Part shown: positions 1 through 9,028 of the stretch, piece after piece
Layout: each line of letters begins with the position of its first letter
Numbering within the stretch: position 1 is the first letter of the stretch
Source: Chitinophaga filiformis
Lineage (GTDB): Bacteria > Bacteroidota > Bacteroidia > Chitinophagales > Chitinophagaceae
Assembly: GCF_021646545.1 (NCBI RefSeq)
Contig: NZ_JAKIRP010000022.1
Location: forward strand, 1-60,838
Direction of reading: 5' to 3'
Length of the DNA stretch: 60,838 nucleotides
Made by a program: the position numbers and the translations under genes
The notes under the pieces: generated by a model
Seen by the model: only the letters and a program-made list of their open reading frames with translations
What the model was told of the DNA's origin: nothing
The model's database searches: none

Positions 1-50
1 AGCGTGGGGGCTGGGGATGTTGATTGAACCCCTGTCAAGCGTGTCGGCAA

Positions 51-651
51 TCTCCAAGGGATAAGGCCCGACGTCTCCACCTGAAACCTGGCGCCTTCGA
101 TTCCCCGACTATAGATTGTCGTCAAATGGTTAGGGAGGTACGTTATGTATTGTTACATATCGTTGTGTACCGTTGTATATCGTTGTATATCGTTGTATAC
201 CGTTGCATGCCTTTGCATACCGCTGTATACTGCCGTCATCAATTAGGTGTTTGGCCGTCAATTATGTTTTTGCTGCTAGTGTAGCGACGTTGAGAAAACT
301 GCTATGAAGTCTTAATCAGTTGCACCGTAGTGCAGAAAATGGGCTATAAAGTTAGAGATGTACAGAGCGTAATTACTACGTGAAACTGCGGCTGCCATCC
401 CGCCCAATTAATGGTAATGGCTGGAAATTTATCTGCAGTGAGAAGCAATCCAACCTTTCTAGTCAGAAAGGCTGTCTTACAAGCTGCAGCAGCCTTCAAA
501 GCAGGTATCATAGATAGTAATGGAAAGCTATCCGTCTGCAAGTGTTCTAATCGGCAACATGTATCGCCTTTAGTATTGGAGGACAATCTATAGTCGGGGC
601 ATCGGAGTCGCCAGGTTCCAGGTGGAGACGTCGGGCCTTAGCCCTTCGAGA
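51..651. repeat. Inverted repeat pair, ~70-bp arms
   Basis: The left arm (51-120) and the reverse complement of the right arm (582-651) match at about 64 of 70 positions, and weaker similarity continues outward for another 15-20 bases on both sides. A short degenerate third copy, in the same orientation as the left arm, lies at about 738-760. The arms enclose about 460 bp with no convincing gene. The arrangement could be a MITE-like remnant or two inverted copies of a dispersed intergenic repeat. No transposase, terminal dinucleotide pattern or target-site duplication could be identified, so the mobile-element reading is only a possibility. Confidence 0.8.
141..240. repeat. 10-bp tandem array (consensus CGTTGTATAT/C)
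   Basis: Nine clear and one degenerate consecutive units of exactly 10 bp start at 141, 151, 161 and so on, with consensus CGTTGTATAC/T. The array lies inside the inverted repeat pair near the left arm. The period is close to one helical turn of DNA. An open frame of 86 codons crosses it, but its Val/Tyr/Arg-rich product simply follows the repeat and is not credible as a gene. Confidence 0.85.
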
Positions 652-737
652 GTGTCAATACGATTGATAGGAGTTAAATGGATATCCTAATGCCCATACG
701 CTTGACAAAGCTAAATAGCACGACTCGAGGAGGGGTA

Positions 738-1003
738 CAGCCCGATGTCCCATCTGGAACCGCAGCAACGGAGATAGCTGTCAATTACTGCAAGGCGTCC
801 AACGTATACATCCGATAATTGAAGCCGCAGCAACGGAGATAGCTGTCAATTACTACAAGGCGTCCAACGTATTGATCTATCAATCCACAACGGAGATGAC
901 TACCAATTACTGCAAGGCGTCCAAAGCATAAAGCAATCAATCGAAACCGCAACAGAATGAGGTGACTTGCTATTACTGTCTGGCACCCAATACGCTAAAC
1001 AAA
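738..1003. repeat. Degenerating tandem array, ~62-bp units
   Basis: Four tandem units start at about 760, 825, 885 and 946. The first two are nearly identical over about 48 bp (core GCAACGGAGATAGCTGTCAA, then a block ending GGCGTCCAACGTAT). The third has several changes and the fourth is strongly diverged. The array abuts a degenerate copy of the inverted-repeat arm at 738-760 and ends at the terminator of the sugar-utilisation operon. Units are contiguous without unique spacers, so this is not a CRISPR array. Most of 652-759 shows nothing recognisable. Confidence 0.85.
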
Positions 1004-1032
1004 AATCGCCCGTCGTTATGCAAAAACGACGG
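1001..1032 (-). terminator. Terminator of the sugar-utilisation operon
   Basis: An 8-bp perfect stem (1010-1017 with 1025-1032, 7-nt loop) is followed on the minus strand by a T-rich run (GCGATTTTTGTTT). It sits about 50 bp past the stop codon of the sugar porter gene. Confidence 0.8.
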
Positions 1033-1079
1033 ACGATAATATTAAAGCCCAATACTCTTTTAACCACAGCAAGTGAAGG

Positions 1080-2408
1080 CTAATGCATCATCACACCTTC
1101 CAGCTCTTCCAGCGTCTTCCCCTTCGTCTCCCTTACATTCCTCCAAATAAACACAAACCCAAGCAGGCATATACCCGCATAAATGTAAAAGGTGCTATCC
1201 TTGAGGCGATCGAATAAAATAGGAAACGTAAACACGAGAATAAAATACGCCGCCCAAAGACAAAGTACTGCAAAAGAAGTTGCTGCACTACGGATCTTAT
1301 TAGGAAAGATCTCCGCAATCAACACCCAGGTAACGGGCGCTAATGACATCGCATAAGTACCGATAGCCGCCAGCAGGTACCAGGATACCTGCTGAGAGCC
1401 TGATGCCAGCATGCGTACCACGATGATGTATAGTATGGTCAATCCGCCGGCGCCAATCAGCATGAGGGGTTTTCGTCCGAGCTTATCTACCAGCAGCATG
1501 GCCAGGATGGTGAAGATGAGATTGACACCACCGATAAATACTGTTTGTAAAAGCTGGCCGTCCTGCGATACGCCGATGCTTTCGAATATTCTTGGTGTGT
1601 AGTTAAAGACAACATTGATACCGCAGAATTGCTGGAACACTGCCAGTATAATGCCGATCACGACGGCAGGTAATACTGCTTTGCGGAAGATATCAGCGAA
1701 ATTCATCCGCTCGGCACCTGCAAGGGAGCCCTCTATTAGTGATAATGACTCACTGGCAAAAGTATTGCCGCCAATTTTGCTGAGTACCGTCAATGCTTCA
1801 TCAGATCTTCCTGCTTTCACCAGCCACCTCGGACTTTCGGGAAGCCATAGCGCACCAATGAAGAAGAGGAGGGAAGGGATCACACCCAGGCCAAACATCC
1901 AGCGCCAGGCATCCTCTCCGTGATTGCGAAGTGTATAGTTGACAAGATTGGTGACAAGAATACCGGTGACGATCGTCAGCTGATTGATGGCGACCATTCT
2001 GCCACGGAGGTGGGCCGGCGCGACTTCTGCAATGTACATAGGAGACAGCATAGAGGCCATTCCCACGCCGATACCGGCAACAAACCTGAAGGCAATGAAG
2101 ATGTTCCTGTCAGGAGCGGCTGCCATGGCGAGGGAGGAAATACCGAAGATAGCAGATGCCAGCAAAAGGCCGCGTTTACGACCGTATTTGTCTGCCATGG
2201 CGCCAGCAACGATGCAGCCGATGATAGCTCCCAGGGCAAGACTGCCGGTCGCGAATCCTTCCCAGTAGGCGTCGAGCCCAAACTGCTTTTGCAGGAAGGG
2301 AAGCGCCCCCGCAATTACGGCAAAATCAAATCCGAAGAGATAGCCACCCAATGCGGAGATGAAAGAGATTCCCAGTATGTAGGCGCCATTAAATGATGAA
2401 TGTTTCAT
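1080..2408 (-). CDS. MFS sugar porter (proton-coupled sugar transporter)
   Basis: This 442-residue inner-membrane protein belongs to the sugar porter family of the major facilitator superfamily (XylE/GLUT type). It shows the family signatures in order: a GYLFGFD-type motif in TM1, GAMADKYGRKRG after TM2, R-x-G-x-G-x-G in TM4, the PESPRWLV motif before the central loop, QQFCGINVV in TM7, and a final PETKGKTLEELE-type tail. The length is normal. It is the last gene of the minus-strand operon, 24 bp after the epimerase gene, and is followed by a terminator. The likely job is uptake of the monosaccharide released in the periplasm by the upstream hydrolase. The neighbouring epimerase suggests galactose or glucose, but the substrate cannot be read from sequence. 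Confidence 0.93.
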   Translation of the reverse strand: MKHSSFNGAYILGISFISALGGYLFGFDFAVIAGALPFLQKQFGLDAYWEGFATGSLALGAIIGCIVAGAMADKYGRKRGLLLASAIFGISSLAMAAAPDRNIFIAFRFVAGIGVGMASMLSPMYIAEVAPAHLRGRMVAINQLTIVTGILVTNLVNYTLRNHGEDAWRWMFGLGVIPSLLFFIGALWLPESPRWLVKAGRSDEALTVLSKIGGNTFASESLSLIEGSLAGAERMNFADIFRKAVLPAVVIGIILAVFQQFCGINVVFNYTPRIFESIGVSQDGQLLQTVFIGGVNLIFTILAMLLVDKLGRKPLMLIGAGGLTILYIIVVRMLASGSQQVSWYLLAAIGTYAMSLAPVTWVLIAEIFPNKIRSAATSFAVLCLWAAYFILVFTFPILFDRLKDSTFYIYAGICLLGFVFIWRNVRETKGKTLEELEGVMMH

Positions 2409-2432
2409 AACGGTACTAGCAAGTTTAATGAT

Positions 2433-3491
2433 TTATTGCACATCAAATGCAAAAATTGTATGCCGGCGATAAATATCACCGGGTGAAAGAATAGTGTCCG
2501 GAAAATGTGCATGATTCGGACTGTCCGGAAAGGCCTGTGTTTCCAGGGCTACCGCGCCATGTTTCAGGTAAGGCTTACCCTGTTGCCCTTTGATATTGCC
2601 ATCCCAGTAGTTGGCTGTATATACCTGTATGCCGGGTTGGTCGGTGAATATCCGTAAGGTCCTTCCGCTGTAAGGATCTTCCAGTATTGCTGCCGGCGCA
2701 TCTGCGGATTGCAATACGAAGTTATGATCAAAACCCCGGTCCGCAGGTATCTCATGGATATGCCCGCCAATCCGGGTCGCGCGTGTAAAGTCAAGCGGAG
2801 TGCCGCTTACCGGCACGATATTTCCCGTAGGGATATTCCGGTCGCTCTTTTCTGTATACGTCTTCGCGTTAATCGTCAACAGGTGCTCGGTGATCAATGG
2901 TTGTTCAAAGCCGCTAAGATTGAAATACGAGTGATTGGTCATGCTGACGGGCGTACTTTTGTCTGTATGCGCCGTGTAACGGATGTGCAACTGGTTCCTG
3001 TCGTCCAGGACATATTGCACCCTGGCAGTCAGCGTGCCCGGGTAACCTTCCTCTCCATCAGCACTGACGTATTCCATGATGACACTGGCTTCTTCGTCAC
3101 TTTGGCCGGATTGTATCACCTGCCAGATCCGGGTATGAAAACCTTCGAAACCACCATGCAGGTGGTTTCCGTCATTATTGACCGGCAACTGGTATTCCCT
3201 TCCTTCCACGATAAAGCGCCCACCAGCAATGCGGTTTGCGTATCTTCCGACAGTGCAGCCGAAATAGGCGGGATTGTGCAGGTAGTCCAGCGGATTTGAA
3301 AAGCCAGCCACTACATTCTTCTGAATGCCTGCTTTATCGGGTGCATATAATGCGGTAATGGTTGCGCCGAGATTGATCAGTTGTACTGTAACCGCGGCAT
3401 TTTCAAGGGTGATCATATAAAGGGGCGCTCCCCGCAACTCGCCGTACTGTATACGGGTTGCGGATAGCGCCCTGCTATTTACATTTAGCAT
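2433..3491 (-). CDS. galM: Aldose 1-epimerase (mutarotase)
   Basis: The 352-residue protein would interconvert the alpha and beta anomers of galactose or glucose. It carries family motifs: GRYANRI near residue 80, the NHLHGG motif, the catalytic-histidine segment TNHSYFNL in the middle, and a C-terminal GAVALETQAFPDSPNH segment with the catalytic glutamate. No signal peptide is visible, so it should be cytosolic. Its start overlaps the end of the TPR gene by 7 bp, which points to translational coupling in the operon. The family is GalM; sugar preference is inferred from the adjacent alpha-galactosidase-like enzyme. Confidence 0.93.
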   Translation of the reverse strand: MLNVNSRALSATRIQYGELRGAPLYMITLENAAVTVQLINLGATITALYAPDKAGIQKNVVAGFSNPLDYLHNPAYFGCTVGRYANRIAGGRFIVEGREYQLPVNNDGNHLHGGFEGFHTRIWQVIQSGQSDEEASVIMEYVSADGEEGYPGTLTARVQYVLDDRNQLHIRYTAHTDKSTPVSMTNHSYFNLSGFEQPLITEHLLTINAKTYTEKSDRNIPTGNIVPVSGTPLDFTRATRIGGHIHEIPADRGFDHNFVLQSADAPAAILEDPYSGRTLRIFTDQPGIQVYTANYWDGNIKGQQGKPYLKHGAVALETQAFPDSPNHAHFPDTILSPGDIYRRHTIFAFDVQ

Positions 3492-6400
3492 TGAATCGTC
3501 TTTGTGAATGGGTTAAAAGTGGCACCCTGGTGATTGACATCCAGTGTCAATACTTCATCCAGGTATTGCTGTCCTTCCTGCTCCTGCTGAAGACCCAGGT
3601 GACCGAGTCCCATCAGGTAGAGACAATGTATACGGTTACGTTGGTTGAGATCAATGTCAAACACCAGCATATCCGGCAGTGATACTGCAAAATAATCTAT
3701 GCGGATAGTATCGTTGAAATGTGCTTTTCCGAACTGAATGAAGCGTTCAAAGATCTGCCTGGCTTTCTCTGGTTGTCCCAGTTGTTGCCAGGCCAATGCC
3801 TGGTACACGATCTTATCAGGTTGCGGATCGTTGTAATAGATGGCCTGTACAGGCTCACTGATGCCTATCGTTGCGGCCTGGAAATGCTTTTTCGCAGCCT
3901 CTGCCTGTCCAAGTCCTGCATAAGCGCAACCCAACAGATAGTTAATGTCATTCTCCTGCGCGCCGTAGAGTTTTCCTTCTCCCAGATTTTCAGGATAAGC
4001 CGAGAGTGCCTGCAACAGCGTGATAGCCTGTTCAAATTCCTCCTGTAATATAGCTTGTTTTGCCAGGGCGGTATGACAGAGGATGAATTGTCCGACTACC
4101 TTTCCTTCACCACCTTCCCATGGATGGAATTGTCTTTGTGAGAGAAGTTGGCGCGCCTGTTCAAATTCGCCGAGATTGTTGTATAAAGTGATACGCTCCA
4201 GGTAAAGGTCATCTCTTCTTTCTACCAGGTGCATACTGTTTTCCAGTAGTGCCAGCCTTTCCTGCGATGATCTGCCGGTGATCTTGTACAGCTGGTCTAG
4301 TTCCATCAGAATGCGGGCATCATCAGGCGCGAGAGCGAAAGCTTTCTCCATGAACGCCACTGCCTGTGCTTTTTTATGCAGTTTGTTGTAATACGCGAGT
4401 GAGAGGTTCCTGTGTACGATAGCGAAAGTATCATCTATACTGGCCGACTTCTCCCAGCAGGCGATCGCTTCCGCATATTGACGTTTATCATACCAGAGAT
4501 TACCCAGGTAGTAAGCTGCTTTCGCATCGGAAGGATTAGCATTCAATGCGCTTTGCAGAATGATCACTTCTTCCACTTTATTCGGGAAGCAGTAGCCGGC
4601 ATCCTGTGTTGCTGCTAATTTGTAGTAGGTGATAGCCTGTTCTGATGCGTTGTTACAGGTAGCAAACCATCCCATGTAGTAGTATAACAGAGGTGATGTG
4701 GCGCCATGTGCATCGAGATAAGCCTGTAGTACCTGGATGGCAGTGGCATAACAACCGGCATGCGCATAGTCGAGCGAGAGTTCCAGGTAGTTATTCAGGC
4801 TGCCACGCATTAAGGTGCGTAGTTTTTCCAGGACGCTACTGTCGTTGGTGGCGAGGTACCATTCAAACAGGCATCCGTAGTTAAACGGATCTATTTCCAG
4901 TGAGGCTTTTGCGAACGCAATACAATCCTCCGTCAGCCCTTTTTCTCTCAGGATGATTGTTTGCAGGTGGCGGGCGGTATGATTGTGGTAGTTGCGCACA
5001 AGCGATTTTTTAACGAGGGATAATGCATCATCCCATTTGTGGCCTGACGCAGCGATGCGTGCCAGCATCAGGAACCCGCTATGCTGCCAGGCATCGTTCC
5101 AGGTAGCTTTGAAGAATATATTGTATGCTTCTGTCTTTTTCCCTTGCAGGAACAGGGCACATCCAAGGTTATAATATACTTCGCCATCATATGGATTAGG
5201 GTTGCGGCTGGTCATTGTTTTGATCGCCGTTCTGAAATAAGGTTCTGCCTGGGCAAATTGTCCGCGGCGGAGTAGTAAGAGGCCCATGGCATTATTACAA
5301 CGGATGTCGCCAGGGCTTCTCCTCAGGCCTTCTTCATAGTAATCTATTGGATTGAAGGTTGCATGACGGTACTGTTCCAGATGATGCCCGTTCAGATAGA
5401 GCTCTTCCACTTGTTCAATATCCTGTGGGAGCCGTGCTGCTGTTGCTGGCGGCGGTATTTCATGATCCACCGGCGGCGCTGGCTGCCAGGAGACGAGTTC
5501 ATGTCCCGTTTCATCAGCAACGATCACTTTCCAGTCCTCCTGCACAACATTCGGACCACAGTCGAAAGTAGTAGCATAAGGGGCATATGGTGAGAGCGAC
5601 GTCGGGAACTTCTTTATTTCCTCACCGTTCTTCAGCAGCCAGATGCTGGCATTCTTATAGAGCGCCGTTGCGTATACTTTAATGGTGAGTTGTTGCCCTT
5701 CCCATTCCATATTCAGCATAGCCTCTTTGGTAGCATTTTTAACTACTCCGGTCTGTGCGTATGGCATGAAGTACTGTTCAAAGGTCTTGCCCTCATTAGG
5801 CTGCAGCCAGGAGAAGTCCGGCTGATTGTCGGTGAACATACCGGTCATCAGCTCAATGTAAGGACCATCTTCATCTGTCAGGTTCCTGTCCCAGGCATAG
5901 CCGAAATCGCCGTTACCCCAGGTCCATTGCTTTTTACCTGGCGATACATGATGATCGGCTACGTGCAGCATACCGGCCTGTGTGTCGTGCTCGTAACAAC
6001 CCATAAAGTCGTATTCGGAGCGGATAGCCATGTATGATGTTGGAACGGGAATGGTATGATAACGGGAAATGTCTGTGCCCGGGGAATAATCGACTTTGTA
6101 ATAGGTGCCTGTTGCGATCGGGAAGTCAGACACATCGCGTTTACCATGATCAAACACCGCGTATACATCCGGTGGGAAGACAGACTGGTAATGATCATTC
6201 ACTTTCACAGCGGGGTTGGCCCACCAGAGAAAGGTCTGCGGGAAGAGTGTACGGTTGAAGAGCTTCCCTTTTATTTCCAGGTAAGCCTTATCGGGATAGA
6301 GTGTGAAGCCGGCCATGCCTTTCGTGCGGAACATCACTTCTACTTCATTCACCCATACTGTTTTACTGCCATCAGCATTTTCTTCCGTGGTGAAGTCGAC

Positions 6401-6787
6401 GGGTTGAAATGTGCTGGGGCGATGGTGCTGGGGCCAGTTGAACTCTATGCCGCCAGATATCCACGGACCTGCCAGTCCCACGAGTGCAGGTTTGATGACC
6501 TGGTTGTAATACACAAAGTCCCTCTGCCTGATCTTATCGTATGCACGCTGTATACGTCCACCCAGTTCCGGCAGGATCATTATCAGCAGGAAATCATTTT
6601 CCAGGAATACAGCAGTGTATTCCTGCATGGTTTTCTCGTCAGCGATCTGCTCGATCACGGGATGAGGGTATACAACACCACTACTGCCCTGGTATACTCT
6701 TTTCTCGAGGAACATAGGGTGTTTCTCCGGGGTGCCTGTCTTGTACGTGGGTATGGATACGCGTTCTATCCTGACTGTCACTTCCAT
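3485..6787 (-). CDS. DUF5107 domain protein with long TPR array
   Basis: This 1100-residue protein has no signal peptide and should be cytosolic. Residues about 1-330 form a DUF5107 domain, a beta-rich fold found beside sugar-utilisation genes (motifs include PELGGRIQRAYDK and SGGIEFNWPQHHRPS). Residues about 450-1080 hold many tetratricopeptide repeats, seen as repeated patterns such as NLGCALFLQGK, AYYLGNLWYDKRQYAEAIACWEK and LLGCAYAGLGQAEAAKKHF. The gene lies between the glycoside hydrolase and the mutarotase it overlaps. DUF5107 resembles the galactose-mutarotase-like beta-sandwich, so sugar binding or processing is plausible, with the TPR part as a scaffold. No enzyme activity can be claimed from the sequence. 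Confidence 0.85.
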   Translation of the reverse strand: MEVTVRIERVSIPTYKTGTPEKHPMFLEKRVYQGSSGVVYPHPVIEQIADEKTMQEYTAVFLENDFLLIMILPELGGRIQRAYDKIRQRDFVYYNQVIKPALVGLAGPWISGGIEFNWPQHHRPSTFQPVDFTTEENADGSKTVWVNEVEVMFRTKGMAGFTLYPDKAYLEIKGKLFNRTLFPQTFLWWANPAVKVNDHYQSVFPPDVYAVFDHGKRDVSDFPIATGTYYKVDYSPGTDISRYHTIPVPTSYMAIRSEYDFMGCYEHDTQAGMLHVADHHVSPGKKQWTWGNGDFGYAWDRNLTDEDGPYIELMTGMFTDNQPDFSWLQPNEGKTFEQYFMPYAQTGVVKNATKEAMLNMEWEGQQLTIKVYATALYKNASIWLLKNGEEIKKFPTSLSPYAPYATTFDCGPNVVQEDWKVIVADETGHELVSWQPAPPVDHEIPPPATAARLPQDIEQVEELYLNGHHLEQYRHATFNPIDYYEEGLRRSPGDIRCNNAMGLLLLRRGQFAQAEPYFRTAIKTMTSRNPNPYDGEVYYNLGCALFLQGKKTEAYNIFFKATWNDAWQHSGFLMLARIAASGHKWDDALSLVKKSLVRNYHNHTARHLQTIILREKGLTEDCIAFAKASLEIDPFNYGCLFEWYLATNDSSVLEKLRTLMRGSLNNYLELSLDYAHAGCYATAIQVLQAYLDAHGATSPLLYYYMGWFATCNNASEQAITYYKLAATQDAGYCFPNKVEEVIILQSALNANPSDAKAAYYLGNLWYDKRQYAEAIACWEKSASIDDTFAIVHRNLSLAYYNKLHKKAQAVAFMEKAFALAPDDARILMELDQLYKITGRSSQERLALLENSMHLVERRDDLYLERITLYNNLGEFEQARQLLSQRQFHPWEGGEGKVVGQFILCHTALAKQAILQEEFEQAITLLQALSAYPENLGEGKLYGAQENDINYLLGCAYAGLGQAEAAKKHFQAATIGISEPVQAIYYNDPQPDKIVYQALAWQQLGQPEKARQIFERFIQFGKAHFNDTIRIDYFAVSLPDMLVFDIDLNQRNRIHCLYLMGLGHLGLQQEQEGQQYLDEVLTLDVNHQGATFNPFTKTIQC

Positions 6788-6838
6788 ATAATCACTTTTA
6801 TGTTTTATGCTTTTAATCTTCTAAGATCTTTTATGTTC

Positions 6839-9025
6839 TTAATCGCGTGGGACCAGTTTAACTAATAACGCATCTTTGGCCGGTACTGTCAGTGTAAAGG
6901 ATGACTGGCCATTGCTGACCTCTCCCAGTACGGCATCCGTCATAAAATCCCTGATCTCATAGCGTTGTTTATCTGCCACATCTGCTGTCTGCCAACTGGC
7001 CTCAAAGGGTTTATCTTTTATGAAGTTGAACATCGCGAGGAGGGTGGTGTCTCCTTTGCGGAAGAAGGTCATCTGCTGGTCCTGGGTATCGCCGTCAGAC
7101 ATGCTGACGGGTGTAAAGGCAACAGGATGACTAAAATACGCGCATACAGCAGGATGATTGAGGAACTTTTTCGCTCTTTCCGCTGCGGTTTTCTGTCGGA
7201 AGTCGGAGCCGTCGCCCAGTATGCTGCCCATTACCATCATGGCATAGAGGCGCACTTTGATCTCCTGTTCATTAAGTTCCGGATTATTCTGGAAGTTCTT
7301 CATCACGATCACATCCAGGTTGGTGAAGGGCCATAATGTGCCTTGCATCCACCACATATGGGAACCTGCTGCGAGTGAGGCGGCTGTACTGCCCCAATGC
7401 GGGAATCCCGGTTGATCATCCCGGAGGTGAGAGTACACATCCGTGGAGATGAAGCGGGTGTGCGCATACTGATGGGGGAACATGGGAGAGATTGCTTGTG
7501 TGATAAAGATATCGGGTCCCATGATGGAGTCTACCAGTGAGCGGAGCATCTTCAGTCCTTCACTGTATGCCTGCATACCTGAACGGGTATTGTGGTTGTA
7601 CCGTGTGCTGGATTCCAGCGCTCCGGCAGAGAGAAAATCTATTTTGATAAAGGTGGCATGAATAGCCTTTGCCTTTAGTAATTGCTGAATGATGGCCGCT
7701 CTTGTAGCGGGATGGGAAGGGTCGATCGGGTAACAGGCCCAGTCGCCCTCCTTGTACATAATCGGTTGCCTGTTCACATCCCGCAGTACGACATCGCTGA
7801 GGGGCGTTTGTGTACCGCCTATCGGGTTGTCCAGGGAGTTCTTCCAGGTCCATACGGCAAAGGGAATAAAATAGAAACCCATTTGTTGCCGCTTTTTCTG
7901 CCCATATCTTGACAAAGACGTCAGGAGTGAGGTTGTGTATATTGATTGGTCGTACGAGTCAACGCTGAGCACCGGAGGGGCATATTTGTTGAAGTTGTCC
8001 AGGGTGGCAATGAAGTCAGAAGTTTTGATCACGCCCGGAGGCATCATCACTTTAGTATTACCGAGTACACCTTCTACGCCGAAGCTGTTCCAGTAGAACG
8101 GAGCGTTCCCTTTCCACTCGCTTCTGCCGGCCAGCTGTACGTTTACCTGTCCATAGGTGGTAAAAGCCTTACGGGTATCCTTATCGGCAGCCAGGTAGAT
8201 GAGGGGAGATGTAACAGTCGTACCCTTCATAGTGCCGTGCGGTGCATGATCGTGGGTGCCATCAAGTCCGCCGTACGCGGGTGGCAGCGATTTATTATCC
8301 GCGGTAGCGGCGCCTCCGTATACGATAAAAGAATCGAGACGGCCTGTTTCTTTGCCCGCGCCATAGCGGAAGCCGGTTTTCCAGAAGTCGTGCGTTACAC
8401 TGCCGGTCACCAGTCCGGAAAGGTTGTGCTGATTGTACATAGAAGTGAACTCATAACTCATGCCCGACGCGGAAGGCCATTGCCGGGTGATGACGGGCAC
8501 CCAGTTGTCATTGTCGAAGGGGACGTCCAGGATGCGGGGTGCATTACCCGGAACAAACAGGTAAGCCTGCTGTTCCGGGATAATTGTTAATGGAGAGATG
8601 TTACGCGTTTCCAGTGTCGCGTCACCTGTGGCCTGTACATCAAGCAGCAGGTGAGACGATTGCGCGTAGACGGTAATATGTTGTTCCAGTTTCAAAGGCC
8701 TGGAAGGATCGCTGTGTATGATCGATATGGTAACACCTTTGCCGGAGGCATCCTGCATGGGAGCTGTACTGTATTTGTGCTGTGGGAAATCGGTACTGGA
8801 GAGTTTACCGATATTCAGTTCTTCTATTGTAGCAATAGTATTCTGGAGTCGCACGCCATTGCTGAACAGATAGTTAACCCTACCGGTATGACTATTCACG
8901 CTAAGCTTAAGGTCCGCATTGGACACCACCAGACTGTCTGCCGATGAAACAATAGTTTGCGCCAGTATGTTCCCGTATGCCATGCAAAGCAGGCCGGCAA
9001 ATGATATGTTACGGATGATCCTCAT
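6839..9025 (-). CDS. Secreted clan GH-D glycoside hydrolase, alpha-galactosidase-like
   Basis: The 728-residue protein starts with a signal peptide (about residues 1-23, ending ILAQ), so it acts in the periplasm or at the outer membrane. A beta-sandwich N-terminal half leads into a TIM-barrel region. The segment FIKIDFLS near residue 460 matches the nucleophile strand of clan GH-D enzymes, and FISTDVY near residue 526 is a candidate acid/base position. A C-terminal beta domain ends the chain. The overall plan fits GH36 or GH27-like alpha-galactosidases. It is transcribed directly after SusD (3 bp gap). The exact family and the linkage cut are inferences; raffinose-synthase-like members share the same barrel motifs. 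Confidence 0.8.
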   Translation of the reverse strand: MRIIRNISFAGLLCMAYGNILAQTIVSSADSLVVSNADLKLSVNSHTGRVNYLFSNGVRLQNTIATIEELNIGKLSSTDFPQHKYSTAPMQDASGKGVTISIIHSDPSRPLKLEQHITVYAQSSHLLLDVQATGDATLETRNISPLTIIPEQQAYLFVPGNAPRILDVPFDNDNWVPVITRQWPSASGMSYEFTSMYNQHNLSGLVTGSVTHDFWKTGFRYGAGKETGRLDSFIVYGGAATADNKSLPPAYGGLDGTHDHAPHGTMKGTTVTSPLIYLAADKDTRKAFTTYGQVNVQLAGRSEWKGNAPFYWNSFGVEGVLGNTKVMMPPGVIKTSDFIATLDNFNKYAPPVLSVDSYDQSIYTTSLLTSLSRYGQKKRQQMGFYFIPFAVWTWKNSLDNPIGGTQTPLSDVVLRDVNRQPIMYKEGDWACYPIDPSHPATRAAIIQQLLKAKAIHATFIKIDFLSAGALESSTRYNHNTRSGMQAYSEGLKMLRSLVDSIMGPDIFITQAISPMFPHQYAHTRFISTDVYSHLRDDQPGFPHWGSTAASLAAGSHMWWMQGTLWPFTNLDVIVMKNFQNNPELNEQEIKVRLYAMMVMGSILGDGSDFRQKTAAERAKKFLNHPAVCAYFSHPVAFTPVSMSDGDTQDQQMTFFRKGDTTLLAMFNFIKDKPFEASWQTADVADKQRYEIRDFMTDAVLGEVSNGQSSFTLTVPAKDALLVKLVPRD

Positions 9026-9028
9026 AGA

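Noticed and set aside
24..284. 86-codon open frame at the left edge
   Set aside because: It crosses an inverted-repeat arm and the 10-bp array; its composition just mirrors the repeats.
31..651. Retron or group II intron for the inverted repeat island
   Set aside because: No reverse transcriptase gene is present in or near the region.
760..1003. Possible CRISPR array
   Set aside because: Units are contiguous and degenerate along their full length with no unique spacers, and no cas gene is near.
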